From Chitinophagales bacterium (lineage in GTDB: Bacteria; Bacteroidota; Bacteroidia; Chitinophagales; Saprospiraceae), in assembly GCA_013299105.1 (NCBI GenBank), contig JAAFJY010000014.1:62001-126000 (forward strand): a DNA stretch of 64,000 nt, written 5' to 3'. This document shows positions 1-10,600 of this stretch, piece after piece (the stretch's first letter is position 1; every line of letters begins with the position of its first letter). The notes under the pieces are model-generated. The model did not search any database and was not told the origin of the DNA. It was given only the letters and a program-made list of their open reading frames with translations. The position numbers and the translations under genes are program-made.

Positions 1-543
1 CTTTCAATTGGACAAGCGATGGAGGAATGGCTGGCCAAACCCCTGGGCATGAAGCATTTTCGGGCCAACTTTGTACGCTACAAAAGCGTCGCTTATTCCG
101 GACACCGGCAGTACATCATCTACCTGTCCGCAGCCGATCTGGCCCGCATTGGCATGATGATGGCCAATGGAGGAAGGTGGGAAGGTCAGCAAATTGTCGC
201 TGAAAATTGGGTAAAACTAAGCACCCAGGCCTACTCCAAAGACCCCGGAGGCAACGAACCCTGTGATGGCTATGCCTATTTGTGGTGGACTGACAGCCAA
301 CACCACACCTACTGGGCCACAGGCTGGGGCGGTCAGTTTATGCTGATTGACCCACAAAACCGTTTGGTCTTGGTATCTCGTAACGATACAGGACGTTCTT
401 TCTTGGCCAAAGGCCTGTTCATGTGGCGCGGAAAGCAGGCTTTGAGAAAACACCACCAGTATATGTATGAAATGCTTAGGGAGTTTCCAAATATAAATAT
501 ACCCAAAGCACAAGTTCAAGGTTTCACCAAAACCCTTCGATAG
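1..543 (+). CDS. Serine hydrolase, beta-lactamase/class C family (C-terminal part)
   Basis: The gene is cut by the window edge and is open from base 1 in frame 1, so the ATG at 19 is internal. The visible part of about 180 residues has the late features of the beta-lactamase/D-alanyl-D-alanine carboxypeptidase family: a helix of the type YLSAADLARIGMMMANGG, a Trp/Val segment after it, and ATGWGGQ followed by a strand (LIDPQNRLVLVSRND), which matches the position of the family's third KTG/HTG motif. The nucleophile SxxK motif would lie upstream of the window. Family members hydrolyse peptides, esters or beta-lactams, often in the periplasm; the substrate cannot be told here. The gene ends at TAG 541-543, followed by a low-complexity repeat and a dispersed repeat. 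Confidence 0.8.
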   Translation, partial: LSIGQAMEEWLAKPLGMKHFRANFVRYKSVAYSGHRQYIIYLSAADLARIGMMMANGGRWEGQQIVAENWVKLSTQAYSKDPGGNEPCDGYAYLWWTDSQHHTYWATGWGGQFMLIDPQNRLVLVSRNDTGRSFLAKGLFMWRGKQALRKHHQYMYEMLREFPNINIPKAQVQGFTKTLR

Positions 544-575
544 TTGAAATGTTGAAGGGTTGAAATGTTGAAAAG
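541..575. repeat. Low-complexity TTGAAATG/TTGAAGGG intergenic repeat
   Basis: Directly after the stop of the serine hydrolase the sequence repeats GTTGAAATGTTGAAGGG units. Similar tracts occur at 53637-53668 and, inverted, at 53753-53783. Related TTGAGGAG tracts follow the three array terminators. No coding function is seen. Confidence 0.6.
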
Positions 576-589
576 AGCCCACCCAAATG

Positions 590-1085
590 ATGCCAAGGAA
601 CAGTTGATTCGGGTATCCTATTTTTTGTTTGCTCCCTTAAAACTTCGGGGAAGTTTCTGTAGCTGTGAATTTTTGTAATTTTTATGGTGAACATGCAGCG
701 TTCATGACCGCGAAAGCGGGCCAATTCCCTAATTCTTTAAAATTCTTGTTTAGAAAAACTTGGTCAACATCACGCAAGTAATTCTGTAATTCTGCCATTC
801 TGAAAATTCTGGTTTAGGAACAGAAAAGAAATAAAGTGGACATCTTTGACTTTTGGTTAAGCCCTTTGTGTGGCAACGTTATAGCCAAAATCATGGTCAA
901 AATCATGCTGGAAATCAGCAAGATTGTGTGTGGGTGTGGAAGTGTGAGTGTGAAAGTGTATCTCCAACATAGGAAACGAAATGCCAACACACCCGAACCC
1001 AAACAAGCACACCCAAACCCATTTTCATCCGTGTTCCCAACTGGCCTCGCACAGCGAGGCAACGAAGATGTCTACTTTATTTAAT
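590..1085 (+). repeat. Dispersed intergenic repeat, copy A
   Basis: This fills most of the 680-base gap between two genes. From left to right it holds an element with AGCTGTGAATTTTTGTAA, the motif CATGACCGCGAAAGCGGGCC, two ATCATGGTCAAA-type units, a GT-rich run (about 930-960), a CA-rich run (about 990-1015), ATCCGTGTTC and a short hairpin (1044-1060, GCCTCG-CACAG-CGAGGC). Its reverse complement recurs at 3604-4135, and shorter relatives lie at 51592-51893 and 56364-56675. The short ORFs crossing it have no protein-like character. Confidence 0.75.
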
Positions 1086-1223
1086 CTGCGGCCCTTAGAC
1101 CGCTGGGGATGACTGAAAATGTCAGGTTTCGAGGGGCAGACGAAGGCGATTTTTGAAGCAGTGCGGGCATCCCATTTCCAAAAAAACCAGCTTTGGGCGC
1201 TGGGAATGGGGCCTGCGTTAAGC

Positions 1224-3149
1224 CTATTGCTCATCCCCCATATCCAGCAGATTGCGCTCCCGAAAGTCCAACAATACCGTTTTTACCACCAATTTAGCCA
1301 AGTACTTGGCCACTTTCCTGGCGATGAACTTGCGCCAAAGCCACATCAGCGCTTTTTGGGTAAACGAAGTATAGCCCGGCTCTTTTTCCTTGTGGTGATA
1401 AAAACGGCGCATCAGTTTGTTGATGTCTTGCCGTACATCGGCGGTGTAGGGGTCTTCGGCAGTGGTTTTGAAGTTCACGCCATCACAGAGCACGGCTTCG
1501 AACCGCTGGCAGAGCAAGGCATCCAACTTGAAAATATCCTGTGGTTTCACCCTGCTTTTGTCCGGCAGAGGCAGGTCTGGCTCCAAGAATTCACACTTGA
1601 TCATACTGGCCACTCCCAAGTCAGGGACGATGGGCAAAAAGCCCTTGCCGCCCATCTCGTCGGGGATGAAATAGCGTTGGTAGCGTTCGTCCTGGGGCTG
1701 GTTCCACCACCCCTCAAACACGCCTAATTTTTCTGCGCGATCAATGGGTATATTGAAATGCCTGCGCAAAAAACGCTGGCAGTTGTAACGCCCCAACTGA
1801 AAATCGTGTTCGCGAAAATCACGGCTAAAAAAGCCCCCAAAGCCCTCCAAAGAGCCGCAAGCAATCGGGTAAGGGTCGTTTTTGCGCTTGGGAAAGATCA
1901 TTTTGCGGGTGTAATCCTTCGACAAGCCCCTCATCAGGTCATTTTCTTTGACCATTGCCTGGGCGCGAATGGCCCCGAAAATACTCGGCAATAAGTCCAA
2001 CAAAGCCGTTGGGTGCTTGTAAGCCTTGCTGTTGTCTTCCCGGAAATTAGGAAAAGGATCGATCATGATCACCGCAAAAGGTGAATTATCCAGTTCATGG
2101 ATGTCTTCCATGGCCTCCACAATTTCGCCAAAAGGTTCATTGTTAATCGTGCCGCCATCTACGGCCACAAAATCAAAGGGGTCTTCGGTAGCGGTGATGT
2201 CAATATCGGGGAGCTGCTGGGTGGCCAAGAGGCTTTTGGGTGTAAACATGCGGGTAATCATTGATTTGATGTAACCCAGTTTGATTTTTTCGAGCTTACG
2301 AGCCCTTAAACCCAGTGGAAAAGCACCCGTAGCTTTGGCAAAATCCATCAGCAAATCGCGGTCCAGGTCGTCTTCTGGTCGAAACAACACTGCATCAGCC
2401 GGGAATGGTGTATTGTTTTCGCCTTTCACCATGAAACGAGCGACCCCCTTGTGCACATACATGCGGTGGGCTGGTTGTTCTTTGCTTTCCTGGGCACTTT
2501 CTGCGTAAAATGATCCTCCCCTTGATTGGACTCCCCCCATCATCATTTGCTCCCAAGCAGCCAACTCTTCTTTCAGCTTTGTGTCGTAAAAATTGATGGC
2601 CACTGGCACTCCACGCAGGCTAGTGATGGTGAGGATGACCTGTAAATTGGACGATACATAAGGTGGGAGTTCCTGAATTTGCTTCAGGTCTTTGGCCTTG
2701 TTGGCGATTTCATCAATGGGGTCCGAATTGAGCAAGGATTGCACTTCGCCCAGCCGTGTGATGTCGGAATTGCTCAACATCTGCTCTAGGGTCTTCAGCT
2801 CCCCCTGGTCATTGAGGTTGACCCAGGAATCGTAAATTTTGTTGTGCTTTTTCTCCGGATTCTTGGCATTGATGGGTTCAACACCTTCAAAAAGTGACAT
2901 GGCCGTTATGGCCGCAGTCATGCCGCCAGCCGAGGCACCCCCCAGCACTTCGATCACCACATCGTGCATGGGGATGGAATGGTCGTAATCGGGGTCATTT
3001 TCGCCCACTGCCCGGTTGAAATCTTTGGCTTTTTGCCATTTTTCCAAGGTTTCGAGCAGGTAGTCGATCACCCCTGCGGTATAGGCTCCAGCCGATACGG
3101 CCCCCGCCATAGCGATGCCGATGCGGAAGGTTTTAGGTTGTTCTATCAT
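1224..3149 (-). CDS. Patatin-like phospholipase / acyl hydrolase
   Basis: The product of 641 residues has the patatin fold signatures: a glycine-rich N-terminal loop (about 15-22, AGAVSAGA), the nucleophile elbow G-A-S73-A-G at 71-75, and the catalytic Asp as VDGG with D331. Patatins use this Ser-Asp dyad to deacylate lipids. The long form, with about 300 residues after the dyad, resembles bacterial patatin-related proteins rather than short patatins. No signal peptide is visible, so a cytoplasmic or membrane-associated location is likely. I chose the ATG at 3149 because AGGAGA lies about 8 bases before it; the frame stays open upstream only through sequence of the flanking repeat. The gene stands alone, between repeat copies A and B/C. 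Confidence 0.85.
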   Translation of the reverse strand: MIEQPKTFRIGIAMAGAVSAGAYTAGVIDYLLETLEKWQKAKDFNRAVGENDPDYDHSIPMHDVVIEVLGGASAGGMTAAITAMSLFEGVEPINAKNPEKKHNKIYDSWVNLNDQGELKTLEQMLSNSDITRLGEVQSLLNSDPIDEIANKAKDLKQIQELPPYVSSNLQVILTITSLRGVPVAINFYDTKLKEELAAWEQMMMGGVQSRGGSFYAESAQESKEQPAHRMYVHKGVARFMVKGENNTPFPADAVLFRPEDDLDRDLLMDFAKATGAFPLGLRARKLEKIKLGYIKSMITRMFTPKSLLATQQLPDIDITATEDPFDFVAVDGGTINNEPFGEIVEAMEDIHELDNSPFAVIMIDPFPNFREDNSKAYKHPTALLDLLPSIFGAIRAQAMVKENDLMRGLSKDYTRKMIFPKRKNDPYPIACGSLEGFGGFFSRDFREHDFQLGRYNCQRFLRRHFNIPIDRAEKLGVFEGWWNQPQDERYQRYFIPDEMGGKGFLPIVPDLGVASMIKCEFLEPDLPLPDKSRVKPQDIFKLDALLCQRFEAVLCDGVNFKTTAEDPYTADVRQDINKLMRRFYHHKEKEPGYTSFTQKALMWLWRKFIARKVAKYLAKLVVKTVLLDFRERNLLDMGDEQ

Positions 3150-3184
3150 GGGTTTTTCTCCTGATTGGGTAAAATGTGGTTTTG

Positions 3185-3216
3185 CAAAGATGCAAAAGAT
3201 TAGGATAAACTGAAAA
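3185..3216 (-). promoter_or_regulatory. Possible promoter of the patatin gene
   Basis: On the minus strand TTTT, 20 bases, then CATCTTTG approximates the Bacteroidota pattern TTTG-N20-TAnnTTTG, with one mismatch in each box. It ends 36 bases before the start codon. This is a weak match. Confidence 0.3.
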
Positions 3217-3324
3217 CTTCGGAGAAAGGCGGTCTCAACAATCAAACGAGGAATTTTTATCTGAACCTCAATTTTGTCTAAGGGCCACTGAAAAAATAAC
3301 TTGTAAGAATTGGCCAATGCTTTG

Positions 3325-3425
3325 CCCCGCTGCGCGGTGCTGGTTGGGAACACGGATGAAACGGATATAACGGATTTTCACTGATTTCCAGCATGATGTT
3401 GACCTCACTCGACTCAAAATCGGAG
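3325..3425 (-). repeat. Dispersed repeat, partial copy B
   Basis: On the minus strand this has the order CATCATGCTGGAAATCAG..ATCCGTGTTCCCAA..CCGCGCAGCGGGGC: the two ends of the dispersed repeat without the GT/CA-rich middle. It overlaps the upstream side of the patatin gene. Confidence 0.6.
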
Positions 3426-3603
3426 GTGCCAATTTTTATAACTTATTCTTTTGCCATCCCTAAGTAGTTTGTTTTTTAAGTTCGCTAAACCATCGTAAAT
3501 GAGTTTTTGCATTAAAGAGGTAAGTACGTCAGCCCTTTTGCCAGTTCAGCTCCGCCAATCAGTAGGGGAGATAATTACGAAAACTTAAAAAACGCTGTAC
3601 TAA

Positions 3604-4135
3604 GTGACAAGCCACGAATAAACCTTACGAAATCGCAACTGCGAACTTTATAGATTATGCCCCGCTGCGCGAGGCTATTTTGGGAACACGGATAAAATTG
3701 GGTTTGGGTGTGTTTGTTTGGGTGTGAGTGTGAGAAAATCCCGTTTTCAAGTGATCGGAGACAAAAGTAAAAGCACGAAGCTCCCACACCCCAACTCACA
3801 CTTGCACACTCCACACCCATTCTTGCGGATTTCCAGCATGACGTTGAACATGATGTTGACAACTGGCAATCATAAAACTTGGTAAGGTTTATTTTTGAAC
3901 CGTTACTAAACCAGAATTTTTGTCTAAACCAGAATTTTCAGCATTGCAGCATTACTTGCATGGCGTTGACCGAGACAGAATTTGAAAGAATTTCAGAATC
4001 GGCCCGCTTTTCACGCACTGTGTCACGCTCCGCGTGAGAGCGTGACACGGCACACGGTCATGAACGCTTCATGTCCACTAAAAATCGCAAAATTCACAGC
4101 TACAGAAAGTGCTCTGAAGTTTTCAGGATTATACA
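3604..4135 (-). repeat. Dispersed intergenic repeat, copy C (inverted to copy A)
   Basis: Reading from 3604, TGACAAGCCAC..AAACCTTACG..GCAACTGCGAACTTTATAGA is the reverse complement of the right end of copy D (51840-51893). The GT-rich and CA-rich arms, two CATGACGTTGAA-type units (about 3838-3861) and AAGGTTTATTTTTGAACC follow. Beyond 3900 it also matches the reverse complement of 590-800 (AAACCAGAATTTTCAG..GGCCCGCTTT..TCATGAACG..TTCACAGCTACAGAAA). A perfect hairpin, GTGTCACGCT..AGCGTGACAC, lies at about 4020-4050. Confidence 0.75.
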
Positions 4136-4664
4136 ATTTTTAAATGCTGATTTAGACAAAAAAATCGTGTTGGTAATGGCCTGTTATTTTGTAAAGCTAT
4201 TTTAGGACAAATCACCTCAACCAGCCCTGTTTATCACTTTTTTGCACGGTTTGAAAAAAAACTTGCCCAAAAATTTGCGAACTTCATTTTTTTTTCAAAT
4301 TTACATTGTTGAATGTACGACATTGAAGAACATGTCTGGTTACATGGCAATTTTAGTTTGATTATCCATTTTTACCTTGTTGATTTTTAGTTTTTTGCGT
4401 GAATTATTTGAATTTTTGATTTCGGCCCTCACATTTTGGTCTTGATTTTTTTTCCATCAACAAGGTTTAGGTCTTTGGTTACACAATTTGATTGGTTCAT
4501 TTTGATTGGTGCTGCAATGCACTGATCCTGAAACGGTTTTGATTTGGACAAAATCAGCCTCGGCTGTCCTTTGTCTAGCAATATACTTGCAAATGGTGAT
4601 CATTTGTGAGGCTAAAAATTGTTGACTTAAAAGTACTGCATTAAGTACCCGAAATGAAACGCTC
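4136..4664 (+). other. AT-rich non-coding leader of the array
   Basis: About 530 bases without a convincing gene precede the giant toxin gene. The stretch is much more AT-rich than the genes around it and should hold the promoter for the only complete toxin gene. Two adjacent palindromes stand out at 4302-4336. No clear TTTG-N20-TAnnTTTG promoter was found; the best -7 resemblance is TATACTTG at 4582-4589, without a matching -33 box. Confidence 0.5.
4302..4336. promoter_or_regulatory. Double palindrome, possible operator
   Basis: TACATT-GTTG-AATGTA (4302-4317) is followed directly by GACAT-N8-ATGTC (4319-4336). Both are perfect inverted repeats of operator size in the leader of the toxin gene. 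No regulator is encoded nearby. Confidence 0.35.
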
Positions 4665-7600
4665 ATGAAAAGGACCCTACAATTGCTGACCCTAAGCGCC
4701 CTGTTTTTGCTTTTTGCATTGCCCCCAATGCAGGCACAAGTACAAGCTGTACCCCAAGTGGCGAAGAACCAGGAGTTTATCCCCTACATCCAGCAGGAAG
4801 ACCTGGGCAATGGCCTGGTGAAACTGAAAATTGGCACCGAGCAAGGCCAGTTTGAATGGAGTACGGGGGAGAAAACGCCGAGTATTGTGGTGGACGGGAA
4901 GCGGGGTGGAGAGTATTTTCTTTTATATACCCCAGTATTGCAATCGCAAACCTGGAAGAGTGTGCTTTTTATTCCAGGCCAAAATACAAATCTCCGCTCC
5001 GCTACCTCTTGGTGTGATGGCGCTGGGTATACCCAAACGCATACCTCAATTTGTCAAGGCCAAACTGCTACTTTAACGGCAAGAACAGATGTTGCTGGGG
5101 CGCAGTATACCTGGAGCACTGGCGAAACCACTGCAAGCATCAGCGTTTCACCAAGTAGCAGTACAAGCTATGGAGTTACCATCACAGGGCCCAATAATAG
5201 TTGCAGTGCCAATTATTCCATTCCCATCCAAGTCCTCTCCAGCTCCAACATCAGCATCACCAACATAGTCGCTGCCAGCAACCACCTAGACTGTACTCCC
5301 GGCAATATGAACGTGGAGGTTTTCATCAGCAATTACAGCCTCCAGTCCAACCACGAATACAGCCTCAATGGCGGCCCTTGGGGCAATTCCCTGACTTTTG
5401 GCCCGCTGGGACGAGGAGACATGACAGCCAGGGCTCGGCTCAAGAACAATGCCTGCCCTCCGGTGGAGTTCATCAAATACGTTGACGAATTCCAAGGCTT
5501 CGAAGGAGGTACATTTGTCTACGAAAACCTGGGCGACTGCCAACTGAACAACGTCAGCGTGAGTTATGGCAAAGAAAGTGGCTTTGGTGGGGGAGGTCTG
5601 GAGTTCCGGATCGACAACCGGCCCTGGCAAATATTGTCCACTTTCACAGGCCTTGGCTCCGGTACCTACACCTACTACGCCCGCCAATCGGGCGGCAGTT
5701 GCGCCTTCAGTACCACCTTTACCGTGACCGAAACGCAAGGCCCAGCACTCAGTGGGGCCTTGGTTGAAAACCAACAGGATTGCATCACAGGCAATGCCAA
5801 AATAACGGCCCAAATCAACAACGCGGGCTCCAACCAGTTAGAATACCAACTCAATGGCGGGACCTGGCAAAGCAGCCCGGTATTTTCCAACCTCTCGTCG
5901 GGTACTTATACCATGGCCATTCGCAGCACGGGCAGCTCCTGCGCTGCTTCGACCAATACCTTCACCCAAACGATCAACGAAGCATATGTGCCTGTGATCA
6001 GCCAGATCGCGGTACAGAACGACAACGATTGTACCACGGGCAATATCCAATTGACGGCCACCCTCGCCAATCCTGTGGCCGGGATTCAATACCGCCGCAA
6101 TGGTGGGGCCTGGCAAAGTTCGCCTACGTTTTCGGGCTTGAGTTCGGGCAACCACACCATTGAGGCCGGAATTCCAGGAGCCAGTGGGGGCTGTACAGCT
6201 AGCTTGAGCCGCAATGTGATGGAGTTTCAATCCGTCAGCCTCACTGCACTGACCAAACTCAACGACCTCGACTGCACCACAGGCAATGCCATTATCGAGG
6301 CCGTACACAATGGGGGCACCCTCGGCGGAATCGAGTTCAGGCTCAACAGTGGTCCTTGGCAAAGCTCCAATCGCTTCACGGGTTTGGGCAATGGGACCTA
6401 CACCGTTGCGACCCGCATCAGTGGGGCGGGCGGCTGCACTGTGGCGGGCAACAGCTTGCAAACCGCGATCACCGAAAGATCGGGCAATGTAGTGATCAGC
6501 AGCGTGACCAAACCGGGAGAAACGGATTGTTTTGTTGGCAACTCCAGGGTGGCAGTTTATTTGGCAACTCCCGTTGTAGGTGTGTATTACAAGCTAAAGG
6601 GTCCAAATCCCCTCTGGCAAATTTCAAATGACGTAAGTGTAGGTGGATCGGGAACCTATGTGATCCAAGCCAGCACCATCAATACTCCAGGGTCCTGTAT
6701 TGCCGAAATCACCGTGGTGATCAACGAAGTCGCAGGGGCTGTAACGGCCCTGAACCTGACGGGCCATACCGACTGCCAAATGAACAACGTGACCATCACG
6801 GCAGTGCATACGGGTACGCCCAACAGCGGTATCCAATTCCGGTTGAAAAAGAACGATGGCGTTTTTGGCCCCTGGCAAAACAGCCCGGAGTTTCGCAACC
6901 AGGGCAATGGGACTTACGTGGTGGAGTCGAAAACCAGCAATAACTGTACCGGAAGTCAGACCGTCACCGTAGATGAGGGGCCAGAGGTAGTACCTCAAAT
7001 CACGGGCCTGGCCATGAATGGCGACCATACTGATTGTGTGAACGGCAACGCCGATTTCAGGCTCGTCACCAATGAATCTACTCATGACCATCAATTCCGG
7101 GTCAATGGCGGAACTTGGCGAAACCCTATCACTGACCCTTACAACGCGCCCTACTATTACAATTTCAGCAGAGACTCGATCACGGTGGAATTGCGCTACA
7201 CCTACAGCAGCAACAATGTGTCGAGAACTTGTATCACCAGCAGCCGCTGGTTGGTGGACGAACACGCCCCCCTTGACATCACCAGCATCCAACTGGCCCG
7301 CCACGACGACTGCCTGCTCAACAATGCCCAGGTTACCGTTCAACTCAAAAACAACTTTGGCAGCACCCGCTACCGCCGCAACAATGGCAGCTATGTGATC
7401 GGCAACCCCACTTTTGTGAACCTGGGATCGGGCCTGCACCTGTTTGAAGCCCTGGATGCCAGGTCTTGCAAAGACACGATGTCGATCCGCATCACCGAAC
7501 CTGCCCAACTGAAAATCACCACCACCACCAAAGCCAACGAGACCGACTGCATCCCCAACAACGCCACGGTCACCGTGAGCACCACCGGGGCCAGGGGTGG

Positions 7601-10600
7601 CCTCAGCTACCGGGCGGGTACGGGGCCTTGGTTTGGCAGCAACCCAATCAGCGGCCTGGGTACGGGTACTTACAAAGTGATGGCCCAGGATGCAACGGGC
7701 TGCAAAGACAGTGTGAATGTAAGCATCAGTGAAAGGGCCATGCCGACTGTGACCAAAGTACAAGACTCAGTGGTGATCTGTGCTGGTGCAAGCACCTCCC
7801 TGAGCATTGATGGCGGTGGGACTTACCTCTGGAGCAATGGCCTGGGCACGGCGGCTACGGTGAGTGTATCGCCTAGTGCAACGACTTCTTACACCGTGAC
7901 AGTGACCCACGCCAGCAGTGGATGTACGGTGCTGGCTACTCGGAAGGTGGTGGTGCGGCCATTGCCATCCTTCAGTGTGAATCCTGCTTCAGCTTGTGCC
8001 AATCAAACAGGTTTATTGAACGTTGGCACCAGCGAATCACTTACTTACAGTTGGGGTGGAACCGCATTTACGACCAATGGCAGCATCTATTTGATAGCAG
8101 GTGCGAGTACTACTTTGGTAGCCAAAAACCAATGGGGATGCACCAGTCCGGCCTTAACGGTGGGGGTTGGCATCATTCCAACCGGTGGCCAAATCCTCGG
8201 CCCCGATGAAGTATGCCCTGGAGTGCCCTTCACCCTGATCCTGCGGCCAAATGGTGGGCCTGATTTCAGCCAAACCTATGCGATTACTGCCCCGCAGGTG
8301 ATTCCGTTGGGAGGTTTTTCCAATGGCTGCCCCTTCAATGCCAGCAAAGCCATTGGCATCAAACCCCTGCCCACCCTCCAAATCCAAGCCCCAGACTCCC
8401 TCTGCACGGGCACAAGCACCATTGCCACTGCCAGCACCTCGCCAGGGGTGAGCTACCTTTGGGCTACGGGCTCCACCAGCCCGACCCTGCCCATGTACGC
8501 AGGCGAGACCATGAGCCTGACCGTGACCGCCCCCAACGGCTGCAAAGCCAGCGATACCCATACCATCCACAGCCTGCCCATCCCAGCACCTGTGATCAGC
8601 GCCAGCGGGCCGCTCAATTGCGCGGGCGATAGCGTGACCCTGAGCGCCAGTGGGCTGCTGCCGGGTACCAGCTACCAATGGAGCAATGGGGCAAGTACTG
8701 CCAGTATCCGCGTAGCACCAGTGCCTACGGCTTATATCCTGACCGCCACCCGCAGCGGCTGCGTGGGCATCTCGAATGTGCTGACACTTACGCCGCCTAC
8801 TGCCTTGAGCATCAGCGATACCCTCGTACAGCCAATTTGCTACGGCACGGCTACCGGGCACATTGGCATCAGTGTAGCGGGTGGTACCCTACCTTATCTA
8901 TATGTATGGAGCAATGGGGCCAGTACGACGAGTATCAGCAACCTACGGGCGGGGACTTATAGCTTGACGGTGACGGATGGGAAGGGGTGTAGCTTGGTGG
9001 AGAGTTTTTTGCTGGGGGAGCCTGCAAAGGTGCAGGTGCTGCTGAGCAAAACAGGTGATGAAGACTGCCAAGCTGGTAATGTACAACTCAAAGCCCGCAG
9101 CCAACATGCGCGTGGCCCCATCCAACTGAGCCTCAACAATGCACCTTTTGATACCATCAGCAATTGGATGGTAGGCAATGGGTTCTTCAAGGTGCAGTTG
9201 CGTGATTCTTTGGGCTGTGTGGCTTGGGATTCGATCGACGTCCGTGAACAACCAGTTTCAATCCAAAGCATCACCTTGCTCAATGTAAATGATTGCACAC
9301 TTGGCAACTTGGCCATCAAAATATTGGCAAGTGGAGATTTCCAGCATTTCACTTATGCTGTCAATGAGGATAGTTTTGGAACAAGCAATGTATTGAAACT
9401 CCCCAAAAATCAGGAAATTGTTAAGGTCAAGGTTAGAGACAACAAGACTTGTGAGGCCGTACAAGATTACTTAGTTCCTGGCATTGATTCTGTAATTGTT
9501 GAATCTAAAGACATTAGCGATTGCAGCCAAGCTGATGGGACTATTCAAATTAGTTTTCCGGCGGGGTCGCAGGATTCACTAGCCTTTAGCATTGATGGTG
9601 GATTAAATTGGCAAAATGGTACTGGCTTATTTCTTGGTTTAACACCTGGATTATACCGCCCTGCGGTAAAAATATTGAGCCGAAACTGCGTTTTATTCGC
9701 TGATACTGTTCGGATCAGCGCACCTGGGTGCCTTCCTTTAGCTGGATTTACAAAAGACAAAATCATTATTACCCAAGCAGATCAGCGTATCATCCTGCCC
9801 TGGCGAGTCTTCACCACCGCTTGGGGGCAAGTTGATACCGCTTTCTCGCTTATAGTCACTCGAATTGGAGATGGGGTACCACATTTCGTAGCCCCACGCA
9901 GCGATGTTTCTCCTGCTGGCGAACTGCGAAGCACAACCTTGAGAGTGCCAAAATGGTACGCCCGTACTTTTGCTGGTGGGGATAGCCTGGAACTGTTTTT
10001 GCAGGAATCGGCTGAAGAATTTCTAGAGCCCGGAGAGTATGTTTTCCAGCTAAGTGGCAACAAAGTCAATATTGCTCCGGGTAAAGGCCGCTTAACAGTT
10101 TATGCTGATTTTGACAACCGGGTTTTGGAAACCCCCATCAGCACTTGTTTAACCAAAGAAATCACCCTTACTGCCCAAGATGGGGAATGTTGGTATTGGG
10201 AAGGCATTACCCCCGGCAATACCAAGACTGTGGTCATCAAAAACCACGTTCCGGGTACCATCTATAAGGTGTATTACCTCAAAGGGCTAAAGCAGTACAT
10301 TCAGATTTTCAATATTGATGACAAAACTCAAATCCCGGTTTCCATATTGGGGCCTACGGAACTATGCCCATCAGAGATCACTAAACTGAGTGCCAAAGTA
10401 CAACCCAGTGCGGCTGGGGATTGGACCTTCAAGTGGCAAGATGGCAGTACTACTGCGGATTTCACTATCTCGCCAACCCAAACGACAACCTATACCCTGA
10501 CCGTCAAACAACTGTCGACGGGGTGTGAGTACCAAGTTACCCATACGGTTAATTTGAAGCCGCAAAAAACGGAGTATTCTCTACTTTCAAATGGAGGAAA

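Noticed and set aside
836-1084. 82-codon ORFs on both strands at 814-1084
   Set aside because: They lie within dispersed repeat copy A and are not kept in the other copies.
4020-4050. Hairpin GTGTCACGCT..AGCGTGACAC as a terminator
   Set aside because: No T tract follows on either strand and no gene ends nearby; it is part of repeat copy C.
590-4135. Composite transposon around the patatin gene
   Set aside because: The inverted copies contain no transposase and the enclosed gene is a lipase; I found no target duplications by eye. The copies are better treated as dispersed repeats.
4457-4666. 69-codon minus-strand ORF in the leader
   Set aside because: It overlaps the start of the toxin gene, has no family resemblance and sits in low-complexity AT-rich DNA.
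5281-7740. CRISPR-like periodicity
   Set aside because: The period of about 240 bases comes from protein repeats; there are no short identical repeats with spacers and no cas genes.
6624-7763. Long antisense ORFs in the toxin gene (also 8154-8861 and 20965-22185, minus strand)
   Set aside because: They are mirror frames of repeated, GC-rich coding sequence and have no domain, start signal or protein-like composition.
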